Shown here in pieces: positions 27,589 through 37,607 of a stretch of DNA of 64,000 bases (positions within the stretch are counted from its first letter, which is position 1; each line of letters opens with the position of its first letter). The translations under genes and the position numbers were made by a program. The notes below the pieces were generated by a model that saw only the letters and a program-made list of their open reading frames with translations, had not been told where the DNA came from and did not search any database. This DNA is from Rhizobium sp. 2MFCol3.1 (GTDB taxonomy: Bacteria > Pseudomonadota > Alphaproteobacteria > Rhizobiales > Rhizobiaceae). Where the stretch lies: assembly GCF_000377565.1 (NCBI RefSeq), contig NZ_KB898354.1:62001-126000 (forward strand), written 5' to 3'.

Positions 27589-28913
27589 TCAGGCTCTGGA
27601 CCGTCGCGGCGCTCTATCTGGCTAATCTGCCTTTCGCCGACAGCCTCTTCGTCGTTCTGCTGACGCTACCGATGTTTCTGATCGTGCTGGTCGGGCTGTA
27701 TCGCATTCGGTCGCGCCAGTTCGAGGTCGGCGATGTCTTCTGGTTCTGCCTTTTTGTCTACTTCGTGATCTCGCCTCTGCAGCGCATGAATGGGGACCGG
27801 ATCGGCGGCGCGACCGCGATCACGGCCTATGCCTACGAGCCGCACGAGTTCATTGCCGCGATGCTGATCGTCGTCCTGTTCTGCCTGCCGTTTTTGTTTG
27901 TCCCGATGGAGCGAGACGCGCCGGCCGCCGAGGCGGGTGGTTCAATATTGCCGATGCCGGTTCTGCTGGCCTTGAACGGGTTTGCTTTTGCATCCTTCGT
28001 CGCATCCGAAGGCGGAATGGAGCGGTTGTTGTCGTCGCGGCTGGAGCAGGACCCGGCGCAAGCTTTCATCGGCGGCCTGTTCTTTCTCGGACTGCAATCG
28101 GTGACCGCTTGCCTTGTCGCGGTGCGGTTTCATGTGTGCCGATCGCGACTGATTTCTCTCGTGCCGCTGCTTCTCGTTATCGCCTTGCTGGCGGTTGCGC
28201 GAAATCCGTTCAATGCGCCGCGCTTCATGCTGCTGGCGGTCTGGGGGCCGGTCATGCTGGCGCTTTGCGGCGGCAGGGTTGCGGCTGCGTGGTTTTATGC
28301 CGTCGGGCTGTTGGCGCTGACGGTCCTGTTTCCCGTGCTGAATATCACCACGCGGCTTGGATTGGAGGGCGTGGGTGGTCTCTCCGAAATATCCGTCTTC
28401 GGCAACTTTTTCGACATTCCCTCGGTCGATGTCTTCGACATGGCGGTTCATGCCGTGCGCTTCATGTCGGCGCATGATCAGATGTGGGGCGAAAAGCTCG
28501 TCGCCATCCTGTTGTTCTTCGTGCCGCGCGTGGTCTGGCCCGGAAAGCCTCTCGTGGGCGGGCTAGATGTCGGCAACGAGCTGTTTGCGGCAGGCATGTA
28601 CGGGACGCCGAACCTGTCCTTCTTCGTCGGCTGCGATCTCTACATGGATTTCGGCTTTGCCGGCGTCGCGTTGGGCGGGGTCGTTGCGGCCATGCTGCTG
28701 CGGTCGGTGTTGACGGCGGAGTGGGGCGCGTTCGGCGGCGTCAGCGTGTTGCGTATTCTCATCGCCTCGTCTTTGCCGATCCTTCTGCGTGGTCCTGTCG
28801 GCGCCGTGCTGCCGTTGTTCGTCTGCCAGATCGCCGTCGTGCTGGCTCTGTCCCGGCCGGTCCGGGACCAAGTCTATCCGGCGCTGCTCTATCAAGAGCG
28901 GTTGAGACGATGA
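27585..28913 (+). CDS. Wzy-like O-antigen/exopolysaccharide polymerase
   Basis: A 442-residue integral membrane protein with about ten to twelve hydrophobic segments and a larger hydrophilic stretch near residues 270-350 (LEGVGGLSEISVFGNFFDIPS to FVPRVVWPGKPLVGG), as in polysaccharide polymerases that join repeat units in the periplasm. Sequence similarity across this family is always low, so the call relies on topology and position between the flippase and acetyltransferase genes, to both of which it is joined by ATGA overlaps. Confidence 0.72.
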   Translation: MIRLWTVAALYLANLPFADSLFVVLLTLPMFLIVLVGLYRIRSRQFEVGDVFWFCLFVYFVISPLQRMNGDRIGGATAITAYAYEPHEFIAAMLIVVLFCLPFLFVPMERDAPAAEAGGSILPMPVLLALNGFAFASFVASEGGMERLLSSRLEQDPAQAFIGGLFFLGLQSVTACLVAVRFHVCRSRLISLVPLLLVIALLAVARNPFNAPRFMLLAVWGPVMLALCGGRVAAAWFYAVGLLALTVLFPVLNITTRLGLEGVGGLSEISVFGNFFDIPSVDVFDMAVHAVRFMSAHDQMWGEKLVAILLFFVPRVVWPGKPLVGGLDVGNELFAAGMYGTPNLSFFVGCDLYMDFGFAGVALGGVVAAMLLRSVLTAEWGAFGGVSVLRILIASSLPILLRGPVGAVLPLFVCQIAVVLALSRPVRDQVYPALLYQERLRR

Positions 28914-29497
28914 GCGGTAACGCGCAGGAGAATTTCGGCATACTCGGCGCCTCGAAGTCCGGCTCGCGTGAGGGCGGGCCGAGTTTTGGTGCCAGGCATC
29001 GCGCATTGCGGCTGGCTTGGGGGATCACCTGGGAACTGCTCGCGGCCTGGACGCCGGCGCCATTGCATTGGTGGCGGGCGTGTCTGTTGCGGCTGTTTGG
29101 GGCGCGGCTGGCGCGCAATGCGCGGGTGCATGGATCGGCGCGGATCTGGTACCCGCCGCATCTGATTATGGAGGAGAACACGCTGATCGGTCGCGGGGCG
29201 ATCATTTACTGCATCGCGCCTGTTCGTATCGGACGCGGCGCGGTGATCTCACAGGGCGCGCATCTGTGCACCGGGTCGCATGATATCGACGATGCGTCGT
29301 TTCAGCTTACGGCTCGGCCGATCAGCATTGGTGCGAACGCCTGGGTCGCGGCCGAGGCCTTTGTCGGCCCCGGCGTTTCGATCGGGGAGGGGGCGGTTTT
29401 GGGCGCGCGGGGCGTTGCCTTCAGCGATCTTGCCGCACGGACTGTTTATGCGGGTAATCCGGCGCGGCCGATCCGCGGCCGGGTTGCCAGCTCATAG
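28910..29497 (+). CDS. WcaF-like hexapeptide-repeat acetyltransferase
   Basis: A 195-residue left-handed beta-helix acyltransferase. After an N-terminal helix-rich section (ALRLAWGITWELLAAW, LHWWRACLLRLFGA) come hexapeptide repeats (NARVHGSARIWYPPHLIMEENT, then IAPVRIGRGAVISQGAHLC) with the likely catalytic His in CTGSHDIDD. It probably O-acetylates a sugar of the repeat unit using acetyl-CoA, as WcaF does in colanic acid. I start it at the ATG at 28910, inside the stop of the polymerase gene. It is the last gene of the operon. Confidence 0.85.
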   Translation: MSGNAQENFGILGASKSGSREGGPSFGARHRALRLAWGITWELLAAWTPAPLHWWRACLLRLFGARLARNARVHGSARIWYPPHLIMEENTLIGRGAIIYCIAPVRIGRGAVISQGAHLCTGSHDIDDASFQLTARPISIGANAWVAAEAFVGPGVSIGEGAVLGARGVAFSDLAARTVYAGNPARPIRGRVASS

Positions 29498-29508
29498 CTG
29501 CGCGCGCG

Positions 29509-31371
29509 TCACCAGCCCATAGCCGTGGTCGCCGACACCCAGGCTGCGGCGGCGATTGCATAGCCCTGGTCGTTCAGATGCAGCGCATCGGAGCGTAGCG
29601 ACCTCGGTACGAGGCCGGCGGCGATGTCCTGTTGGTCCTCGGTCGTTTGGTTGGCTGCGGCTGCGAGTGCGCCGTGGAGATTGACGAAGCGTGTCGTGTA
29701 GAGGGCGGCCAGATTGGCGTTCAGGGCGGCGATGGTCTGGCGGGTTTCGGGGGTATCAGACGCTGAAGGCAAGATCGAGCCGATCAGGTAGCGGCCGCCG
29801 GGCACATGGGCCGTCATGGCCTCGATGTCGGAGAGAACAGTCTCGGGTGTGACCGCACTGTTGCGGCCGGCCCACAGCCATTGGATCTGGCCGGTGGTCA
29901 AATCGCTGGGGTGGAAGGGCGTGGCGTATGCGACGGCCACGGCATCGCCCGCATGGCTACGCGTGAACAGGTGGCACGTGCCGCGATCGCTCGTCAGCGT
30001 GCCCTCCACGCCGGCCAGTGTGCCGCGCAGGCCGATGGCGCCATTGGTGCCGTGCAGCGCCTCGACCGATCGATAGAGGGCCTCCACTTGCGGGGTCTCG
30101 TCGCCCCATTCGATGACGATGTTGTCGAGCGACCAGCGGAGAAGGCTTCCGCTGCTGAGGAAGGCGATTGCCCCGCAGGATGGGTTTGCGCTGGCGAGAT
30201 TGCCGGCGGTGAAGACCAGTTCATAGTGGCCGCTTGCCAGGATCGGCCATGTCGGATCGCCGCCTGATGTCGTCGTCGCCCAACTGCCGCCCGGTGCGCC
30301 GAGGCCGCCGACATGGACCTGGCCGCTGCCGTCTATGATCTCAATGTCGAAAGCGAGGTGGATGGTTTTGCCGCCCGGGATGATCTGGCCGCCGGGGATT
30401 TCGGCGATGGCGAGTTCGCATCCGCGCAGCACGCCGGCGTCGTCGTTTTCGACGAGCAGCCTGCCGTCGAGCGTCGAGACCGGTGCCGCGTGGCCGTCCT
30501 GGAGGCGCGGCAGCCAGCCGTCGCTATCCTGATCGAAGCGATAGAGCCGCGAGAACTCCGGGTGATAGGCGGGGATTTCGCCATCGCCTGGTGTCAGCTG
30601 CAGCGTTGTCTCGGCCGCGCCCTTTTCGAACTGGCCGGGGAAGATGCGTAGGGTGACGTCGATCGTGCTTCCAGGGATGATGTCGAGCAGATGCGTGGAG
30701 CGGATGAAGCCGTATGTGTTCGTCGCCGTCGCCGTGACGTGGCTCCGCGTGCCATCAAGGGCGAAAGCGGGCGCGGCGATTTCGGCGAGGTAGCCGCCGA
30801 GTTCGTCGGCCTCGATCAGCAGCAGGCGCATGCCCGCTACGCCTGAGGTGGAGCCGGCGATCATCTGGATCGCGCTTGAGATCGTCCAGGGGTTGCCGGG
30901 TTGCGCCGCGTGGTTGGCGGCGATGGCGCCGTAGATCTGCCGGCCGATGTCGGTGAAGCCGGCGGTTGCCGTCCCGTGGATCTTGACGTCGCCATAGGGC
31001 AGGCCGTTTTCGTCGGTGCCCTTGTTGATGCATTCATGGGTGAGGCCGTTGACGATGCCGGTCTCGAACCTCTCCATCCAATCGCGGGTATGTGGATAGA
31101 GGTTTCTGATATCGCCGCCGGCCAAGGCAAGCTTGAGCGGCACGCCGCCTTGTCTGGCCGCGATTTCGGTCGAGGTCTGGCCGCCGATGCCGCGATTGAT
31201 GATCATCCTCGGCGGATCGAAGAGGCCGGCGGCGATGGCTGGGAAGGTGGTGTCGCGGGATGATGCGCCGGCACCCTCGGTGAGGCTGTCGCCGAATGCG
31301 ATGATTGTGCGAGGGCCGGGGCGTTGCCGGGCGGGGGATTGAGTAGTCGAAAGGGCGATACCGAGAAGCAT
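29509..31371 (-). CDS. large SGNH/GDSL hydrolase with internal insertion
   Basis: A 620-residue protein. Block I FGDSLTEG puts the nucleophile Ser at residue 29; block II has NRGIGGQ; block III is WAGRNS with Asn near 504; block V is SDALHLND with Asp595 and His598. The catalytic fold is therefore split by about 430 residues holding one or two beta-rich modules (for example DGSGQVHVGGLGAPGGSWATT) that resemble carbohydrate-binding domains. The N-terminus is weakly hydrophobic, so export is possible. It is convergent with the polysaccharide operon by 11 bases and may deacylate or trim that polymer, which is inference. Confidence 0.8.
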   Translation of the reverse strand: MLLGIALSTTQSPARQRPGPRTIIAFGDSLTEGAGASSRDTTFPAIAAGLFDPPRMIINRGIGGQTSTEIAARQGGVPLKLALAGGDIRNLYPHTRDWMERFETGIVNGLTHECINKGTDENGLPYGDVKIHGTATAGFTDIGRQIYGAIAANHAAQPGNPWTISSAIQMIAGSTSGVAGMRLLLIEADELGGYLAEIAAPAFALDGTRSHVTATATNTYGFIRSTHLLDIIPGSTIDVTLRIFPGQFEKGAAETTLQLTPGDGEIPAYHPEFSRLYRFDQDSDGWLPRLQDGHAAPVSTLDGRLLVENDDAGVLRGCELAIAEIPGGQIIPGGKTIHLAFDIEIIDGSGQVHVGGLGAPGGSWATTTSGGDPTWPILASGHYELVFTAGNLASANPSCGAIAFLSSGSLLRWSLDNIVIEWGDETPQVEALYRSVEALHGTNGAIGLRGTLAGVEGTLTSDRGTCHLFTRSHAGDAVAVAYATPFHPSDLTTGQIQWLWAGRNSAVTPETVLSDIEAMTAHVPGGRYLIGSILPSASDTPETRQTIAALNANLAALYTTRFVNLHGALAAAANQTTEDQQDIAAGLVPRSLRSDALHLNDQGYAIAAAAWVSATTAMGW

Positions 31372-31704
31372 TGCGGGTCTCCTGTAAGAATTGGGAAAAA
31401 CATCCTAGTTCAGTGTCGGGAGACGGGGACGAGCTGTCGGCGCAAGTTCTTTTGCGGTCGAGCCGCGCAAAGCGTGGCTACCTTCATGTTGTCTTAAGTA
31501 ATTATCTTGAGATTACAGTTTCCTTGTTCCATGATGATTCCGGCCGGAAGGTTTTCTGTGTCCGACGTCATGTCGATCGATGCAGATCGCTTCCGTAGAG
31601 AACATGTTTCCTGGTCATCGATCGCGTTTTGCGGCCGCTAGACTTGATTTCACAATAGTACGCCGCCTGTGTGCGCTCGCCGTGGGCCTGATTGGGAAGA
31701 TTGC
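31372..31704. other. AT-richer divergent intergenic region
   Basis: A 333-base gap between the SGNH hydrolase and the acetyltransferase genes, read outwards, so it must hold both promoters. It is clearly more AT-rich than its flanks around 31480-31560. I see no hairpin, repeat or ORF worth naming. Confidence 0.5.
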
Positions 31705-32550
31705 ATGAATTCGGAGTTTGCCGTTCGCCCCATGCGGCCCGGTGAGTTGGAGCTAGTGCTCGAATGGGCGCGCCAGGAGGGGTGGAATCCAGGTCTCGAC
31801 GATTCGCTTCCGTTTCATGACGCGGATCCATCGGGGTTTTTCGTCGGCGCGGTTGGCGAAGTGCCCGTCGGCTCGATCTCGGTCGTCAAGTATGGCGACG
31901 ACCTGGCCTTTCTCGGGCTCTACATGGTTCACCCGGAATTTCGCGGCAAGGGTTACGGCAGGGCGATCTGGGATGCCGGCATCGCATCGGCGAATGGCCG
32001 CAGCATCGGGCTCGATGGCGTCGTCGCCCAGCAGGAGAATTACCGCAAGGCCGGCTTCGAGGAAGCCTACAAGACGGTTCGTTATGGCGGCGTGATCGGC
32101 GCGTTGCCATCGTCGTCTCTGACCGCCACGCCCGTGACCGACAAGCTGGATGGGCTGGTGCGTTATGACGCCAGCGTGTTTTCGGCGCAGCGCCCGGCTT
32201 TCGTGACCTCGTGGTGCACCAACCGCAAGCATCGGCGCACGGCCGTCGTGCGCAAGAGCGGCAAGATCCGTGGCTATGGCACGATCCGCCGCTGTTATGA
32301 CGGATACAAGATCGGGCCGCTGTTTGCCGCCGATGCGGATAGCGCCGCGGCGCTGCTTTCCACGCTCGGGCAGGAGGCGAAGGGCGCGCGGGTGTTCATC
32401 GATATCCCGTCCGACAATCGCGACGCCGTGGCGCTTGCCGTCGGCATGGGGCTGGAGCCTGTGTTCGAGACGGCGCGTATGTATCGCGGCGCCGTTCCCA
32501 CCGTTCCGCTGAAGAATGTCTTTGGCGTCACCACGCTGGAATTGGGCTAA
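31705..32550 (+). CDS. GNAT family N-acetyltransferase, two-domain
   Basis: A 281-residue protein. The N-terminal GNAT domain shows the acetyl-CoA loop in VHPEFRGKGYGRAIWDAG. A second, C-terminal GNAT-like domain (about residues 150-280, ending in the PVFETARMYRGAVP region) is of the kind annotated Acetyltransf_18, as in YitH-type proteins. The substrate is unknown. I start it at the ATG at 31705, with GGGAAG 6 bases upstream. Its stop abuts the stop of the convergent transporter gene. Confidence 0.85.
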   Translation: MNSEFAVRPMRPGELELVLEWARQEGWNPGLDDSLPFHDADPSGFFVGAVGEVPVGSISVVKYGDDLAFLGLYMVHPEFRGKGYGRAIWDAGIASANGRSIGLDGVVAQQENYRKAGFEEAYKTVRYGGVIGALPSSSLTATPVTDKLDGLVRYDASVFSAQRPAFVTSWCTNRKHRRTAVVRKSGKIRGYGTIRRCYDGYKIGPLFAADADSAAALLSTLGQEAKGARVFIDIPSDNRDAVALAVGMGLEPVFETARMYRGAVPTVPLKNVFGVTTLELG

Positions 32551-33462
32551 CTAGCTCGCGTCCGACGTCGCTGGGGCCACGCGATTGGGGCGGCCCTTTT
32601 CGGCGATGGCGATGCCGCCGAGCGTCAGCACCAGTGCCACGATGTGGAACGTCTGCAGTGTTTCGCCGAGCAGGGCGACTGAGAACAGCGTGCCGAAGAC
32701 GGGCACGAGATTGATGAAGAGTGCCGCGCGGTTGGCGCCGATCCACTCGACGCCCTTGATATAAAAGACCTGTGCCATCAGCGAGGCGAAGATCGCCGTG
32801 TAGATGGTGATGAGCCATCCGGTGCCGTCGGGAAGCTGAGCCGCACCCTTCGATGCCTCCCAGGCGAGAAGCGGCAGCGCGCTAAGCATGGCGCCGAGCG
32901 CCGGCACCGCCATCAGCGTGCGCCAGTCGAGCGGCGGTTTCCATCGCAGGAAGATGGTGTAGACCGAGTAGGCGGCGACCGCGACCAGCATCAGGCCGTC
33001 GCCGGTGTTGAGGCCGAGCTCCAGGAGCGTGGTCAGGCTGCCGTGGGCGGCCGTCAGCGCCACGCCGAGCAAGGTCATCGCGAAACCCAGGATCTGGGCC
33101 AGCGACACGCCGGTGCGGAAGAACAGGAAGTTGAGCAGGAATATCAGCATCGGGATGCCTGCCTGCTCGATTGCGACATTGATGGCGGTCGTATATTTTA
33201 CCGCGGAATAGAGCATGGCATTGAAGAGCGTGTAGCCGACGATGCCGTAGAAGAAGAGCAGAGGGAGGTTTTTGCGCACGACCGGCCAGTCACGCTTCAG
33301 CTGCGGCACGGATATGGCGGCAATGATCGCCGTTGCGACGAACCAGCGCAGGGAAGTCAGCATCATCGGGCTGACGTGACCGAGCGCCAGTTTTCCGGCA
33401 ACGGTATTGCCACCCCAGCACATCGCGGCAACGACAAGGCATATGTAGGCGGCAAACTGCAC
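32551..33462 (-). CDS. EamA/DMT-superfamily metabolite exporter
   Basis: A 303-residue inner-membrane transporter with ten predicted membrane helices in two EamA repeats (about 10-140 and 155-285). Recognisable pieces are CWGGNTVAGKLALGHVSP at the start and FINLVPVFGTLFSVALLGE in the second repeat. The substrate is not predictable; family members export amino acids or other metabolites. It is divergent from purA. Confidence 0.85.
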   Translation of the reverse strand: MQFAAYICLVVAAMCWGGNTVAGKLALGHVSPMMLTSLRWFVATAIIAAISVPQLKRDWPVVRKNLPLLFFYGIVGYTLFNAMLYSAVKYTTAINVAIEQAGIPMLIFLLNFLFFRTGVSLAQILGFAMTLLGVALTAAHGSLTTLLELGLNTGDGLMLVAVAAYSVYTIFLRWKPPLDWRTLMAVPALGAMLSALPLLAWEASKGAAQLPDGTGWLITIYTAIFASLMAQVFYIKGVEWIGANRAALFINLVPVFGTLFSVALLGETLQTFHIVALVLTLGGIAIAEKGRPNRVAPATSDAS

Positions 33463-33661
33463 GGCCGATTCTCTCCCGGTCGGCTGCGCGGGCGCAGAAC
33501 TTCCTCCGACGATGGCGGCAAATAGCCTGCCAATAGCTGATTTGTCACGTAAAAAGCCAATTCAGACGGCAATACAGGGTCGCTTTCCCAAAAACAAAGC
33601 CTTATAGATGCGCGGGTTTGAGCAGGGAGCGGTTAAATCCGCCTTTAACAGGAAGACGTGA

Positions 33662-34957
<1,296 letters not shown>

Positions 34958-34975
34958 GGTTTTATATGATTATTT

Positions 34976-35000
34976 GTGTGGTTCGCGCGGCGAACCACAC
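34976..35000 (+). terminator. hairpin between purA and the Pro/Glu-rich gene
   Basis: A perfect 10-base stem GTGTGGTTCG / CGAACCACAC with a 5-base loop lies 18 bases after purA and 17 bases before the next start. No T-run follows, so partial termination or mRNA stabilisation is as likely as full termination. Confidence 0.5.
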
Positions 35001-35017
35001 TCTTAGAGAAAGTACGT

Positions 35018-37495
35018 ATGGCGGATTTTATCGCAGTTATCCGGCGGGCGGTTGACGGCCTGACCGACAACACTCCCGATATGCGGGTGAAGGTTTACGA
35101 GCGTGCTCGCGGTGCCGTACAGCGGCAGCTCGAGAACATGAAGCCGCGTCCGCCCGAGGCCATGCTGCAGCGCCAGCTGGAAAAGCTCGAAGCCGCCATT
35201 CGTGAAGTCGAAGCCGAGCATGCCGATGCACTGCCGGCCGAGGATCAGGCCACCGTCGCCGAGCCGGTGACGGAAGCACCGGCGGAGCCGGAAGCCGCGC
35301 CCGAGCCCGAGGTTGCCGCAGCACCGGAGCCAGTCGCCGAACAGGCGGAAGAGGCACCGGAAGCCGAACCGGCTTACGAGCATCCGGCCTACGAGGCGCC
35401 CGCGCACGAAGAACCCGTTTACGAGGAACCGGCTTACGAAGCGCCCGTCGAGCCCGAGGCTCCGGTTGCTGATGAGCCTGCCGTGCATGAGGAGCCGGTT
35501 TACGAAGAGCCGGCGCCGGTGCATGCCGCCGAGGTTCACGGAGAGCCGGAAGCTCAGCCCGAGCCTGAAGTCTATCACGAGCCCGCGCATTCGCACGGCG
35601 AGCCCGTGTTCGAGGAAGCGCCGCATGTGTCCGCCGCCTCCGAGCCGGAGCCGGTCGAGCCTTGGCAGATGCCGGTCGAGGAGCAGTATGACGCCGCGCG
35701 CGAGACGCATGGCCATGATTTCGCTGCCGCGCCCGACGTTGAGCCCTATGCAGAGCCTGTTATCGACGACGCGCCGCGGGCGCAGTCGGTTGCGCGCGAT
35801 TTCGACCTGAGCAATCGTCTCGTCGAGCCGGTTCCGGTGTTCGAGCCGCCGCATCAGTTCGTCGAGCAGACGCAGGACGATCCCATTCATGCCGACGCCG
35901 CCGGTCATTTCGATCCGGTTTGGAACGAGCCGGCGGAAGAAGTGCCGGAACCGTCCACGAAGACGGTTGAGCCGACGGATTGGGCGCTCGAAGAGCTGCG
36001 CCAGTTCTCCGAGACCTCGCATGCAGCACCTGCCGCCAACGATGCGGCGCGCGCCTTCGACGAGGTGGTGTCGAGCATCGACTACGCGTCGGCGCCGGTA
36101 CCGGCTGCACCGGCCAAGATGCCGGCCGCCAATGAGAGCTTCTCCTGGGAAGCCGCCGCCTTCGACGATCTGCCGCCGATCGACAACGACAAGAAGACAC
36201 CGGCCGCCACCTCCTACGAGGATGTCGATCTTTTCTCCGAAATTCACGGTGGGCCGACGCCGAAGAACGAGCCTCTGGCCGGCGACGACTGGCAGGAAGC
36301 AACCCGGCTTCGCGGCTATGACAATCGCGGCGTCGTTGCCGAGGATGACGATGGCCTGTCGCTTGGAAACAGCGACGATGACATCGCCTCGAAGTTCCAG
36401 GGCAAGAATTTCCGCATGGAGCCGAAGCGCCGTCGTTTCGGCATCGGCTCCATCATCGCGCTTCTGATCGCATTGGGCGTTGTCGGCGGCGGCGGTTATG
36501 CCGCCTATACGCACCAGGCCGCCTTGACCGAAATGGTCAAGGGTCTGGTTAGCGCCGCACCGTCGCAGACCGCGCAGACGCCGCCTGTTGCAGGCACGAC
36601 AGCGCCGGCCGATCAGACAAGCGATGCCAAGCCGGCTAGTGCAACGCCTGATGCCGCGCAGAACGGTGCGGCTTCCGCCGACGGTTCGGCCGCCGGCAAC
36701 AAGTTCACGCAGCGGCTGATGGCCGATGGCACCGAGGTCGATAGCGGCCCGGCCGCGGCACCAAGCACGCAGGTCGCCGAAGGCAAGTCCGTCGCCGAGC
36801 AGAATGTCGCTTCCGCCGACCCGGTCGCACCGGCCGCCGCAGGCACGACACCGCCGGCCGCCGCTTCCGGCACGGCCGCGCCTGCCGCTGCAGCGTCCGC
36901 GACGCCCGCTGCCGGCCAGACCGCGCCTGCCGGTTCCAGCGAAAAGATGTTCCTCTATGAGGAGCGCATCGGCCAGAGTTCGCCGACGGCGATCCAGGGC
37001 TCGATCGTCTGGAGCCTGCACCATGAAGCCGGCGCCGATGGCAAGCAGGAAGCTTCCGTCCAGGGCACGCTGACGGTGCCCGAGCGGAACCTTACGGCGC
37101 AGATCAACTTCAAGCGCAACTCCGATCCTTCGCTTCCGGCGAGCCACATCGTCGAGATGGTGTTCTCGCTGCCGGCGAATTTCGAAGGTGGCGCGATCGA
37201 CAGCGTTCAGCGCATTTCGATGAAGCGGACCGAGCAGGATCGTGGTGATCCGCTTGTCGCGGTGCCCGCCAAGATCACCGACGACTTCCACATGATCGCG
37301 CTCAACGATTATCCCGACGCCCGCAAGGCCAACCTCGACCTTCTGTCGACGCGCGACTGGATCGATATCCCGATCACCTATCGCAACGGCCGCCGCGCGC
37401 TCCTGACCATGCAGAAAGGCCCGACCGGCGTCGAAGCCTTCAACGCCGCCATCCGCGAATGGAACGCAGCCGGCGACGTCTCGACCAGCCAGTAA
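35018..37495 (+). CDS. Pro/Glu/Ala-rich single-pass membrane protein of unknown function
   Basis: An 825-residue protein I cannot name. The N-terminal 60 residues form a conserved-looking helical part (ADFIAVIRRAVDGLTDNTPDMR) with a short coiled coil. Residues about 75-230 are acidic and built from loose YEEPAYEAP-type repeats. A single membrane span is near 475-495 (SIIALLIALGVVGGGGYAAY). An Ala/Pro-rich linker follows, then a C-terminal globular domain of about 180 residues (MFLYEERIGQSSPTAIQGSI onward), probably periplasmic. I start it at the ATG at 35018; codons further upstream lie in the hairpin. Position after purA gives no functional hint. Confidence 0.85.
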   Translation: MADFIAVIRRAVDGLTDNTPDMRVKVYERARGAVQRQLENMKPRPPEAMLQRQLEKLEAAIREVEAEHADALPAEDQATVAEPVTEAPAEPEAAPEPEVAAAPEPVAEQAEEAPEAEPAYEHPAYEAPAHEEPVYEEPAYEAPVEPEAPVADEPAVHEEPVYEEPAPVHAAEVHGEPEAQPEPEVYHEPAHSHGEPVFEEAPHVSAASEPEPVEPWQMPVEEQYDAARETHGHDFAAAPDVEPYAEPVIDDAPRAQSVARDFDLSNRLVEPVPVFEPPHQFVEQTQDDPIHADAAGHFDPVWNEPAEEVPEPSTKTVEPTDWALEELRQFSETSHAAPAANDAARAFDEVVSSIDYASAPVPAAPAKMPAANESFSWEAAAFDDLPPIDNDKKTPAATSYEDVDLFSEIHGGPTPKNEPLAGDDWQEATRLRGYDNRGVVAEDDDGLSLGNSDDDIASKFQGKNFRMEPKRRRFGIGSIIALLIALGVVGGGGYAAYTHQAALTEMVKGLVSAAPSQTAQTPPVAGTTAPADQTSDAKPASATPDAAQNGAASADGSAAGNKFTQRLMADGTEVDSGPAAAPSTQVAEGKSVAEQNVASADPVAPAAAGTTPPAAASGTAAPAAAASATPAAGQTAPAGSSEKMFLYEERIGQSSPTAIQGSIVWSLHHEAGADGKQEASVQGTLTVPERNLTAQINFKRNSDPSLPASHIVEMVFSLPANFEGGAIDSVQRISMKRTEQDRGDPLVAVPAKITDDFHMIALNDYPDARKANLDLLSTRDWIDIPITYRNGRRALLTMQKGPTGVEAFNAAIREWNAAGDVSTSQ

Positions 37496-37523
37496 GGCTA
37501 GTCGTTCAGACTGAACAGACAAG

Positions 37524-37553
37524 AAAGGGCAGGTCGCGAGACTTGCCCTTTTT
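37524..37553 (+). terminator. Rho-independent terminator after the Pro/Glu-rich gene
   Basis: Stem AAAGGGCAGGTC / GACTTGCCCTTT with one G-U pair and the loop GCGA (37536-37539), followed by more T residues. It starts 28 bases after the stop. Confidence 0.85.
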
Positions 37554-37607
37554 GACGAGATCGGCGCCCTTCGTTGCCGGGCTTTCTGGATTTGGAGTTT
37601 GGACAAG

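Noticed and set aside
35340..35600. Repeated units suggesting a CRISPR or tandem repeat array
   Set aside because: The repeats are irregular in length, in frame, and encode YEEPAYEAP-type peptides; there are no constant-length spacers.
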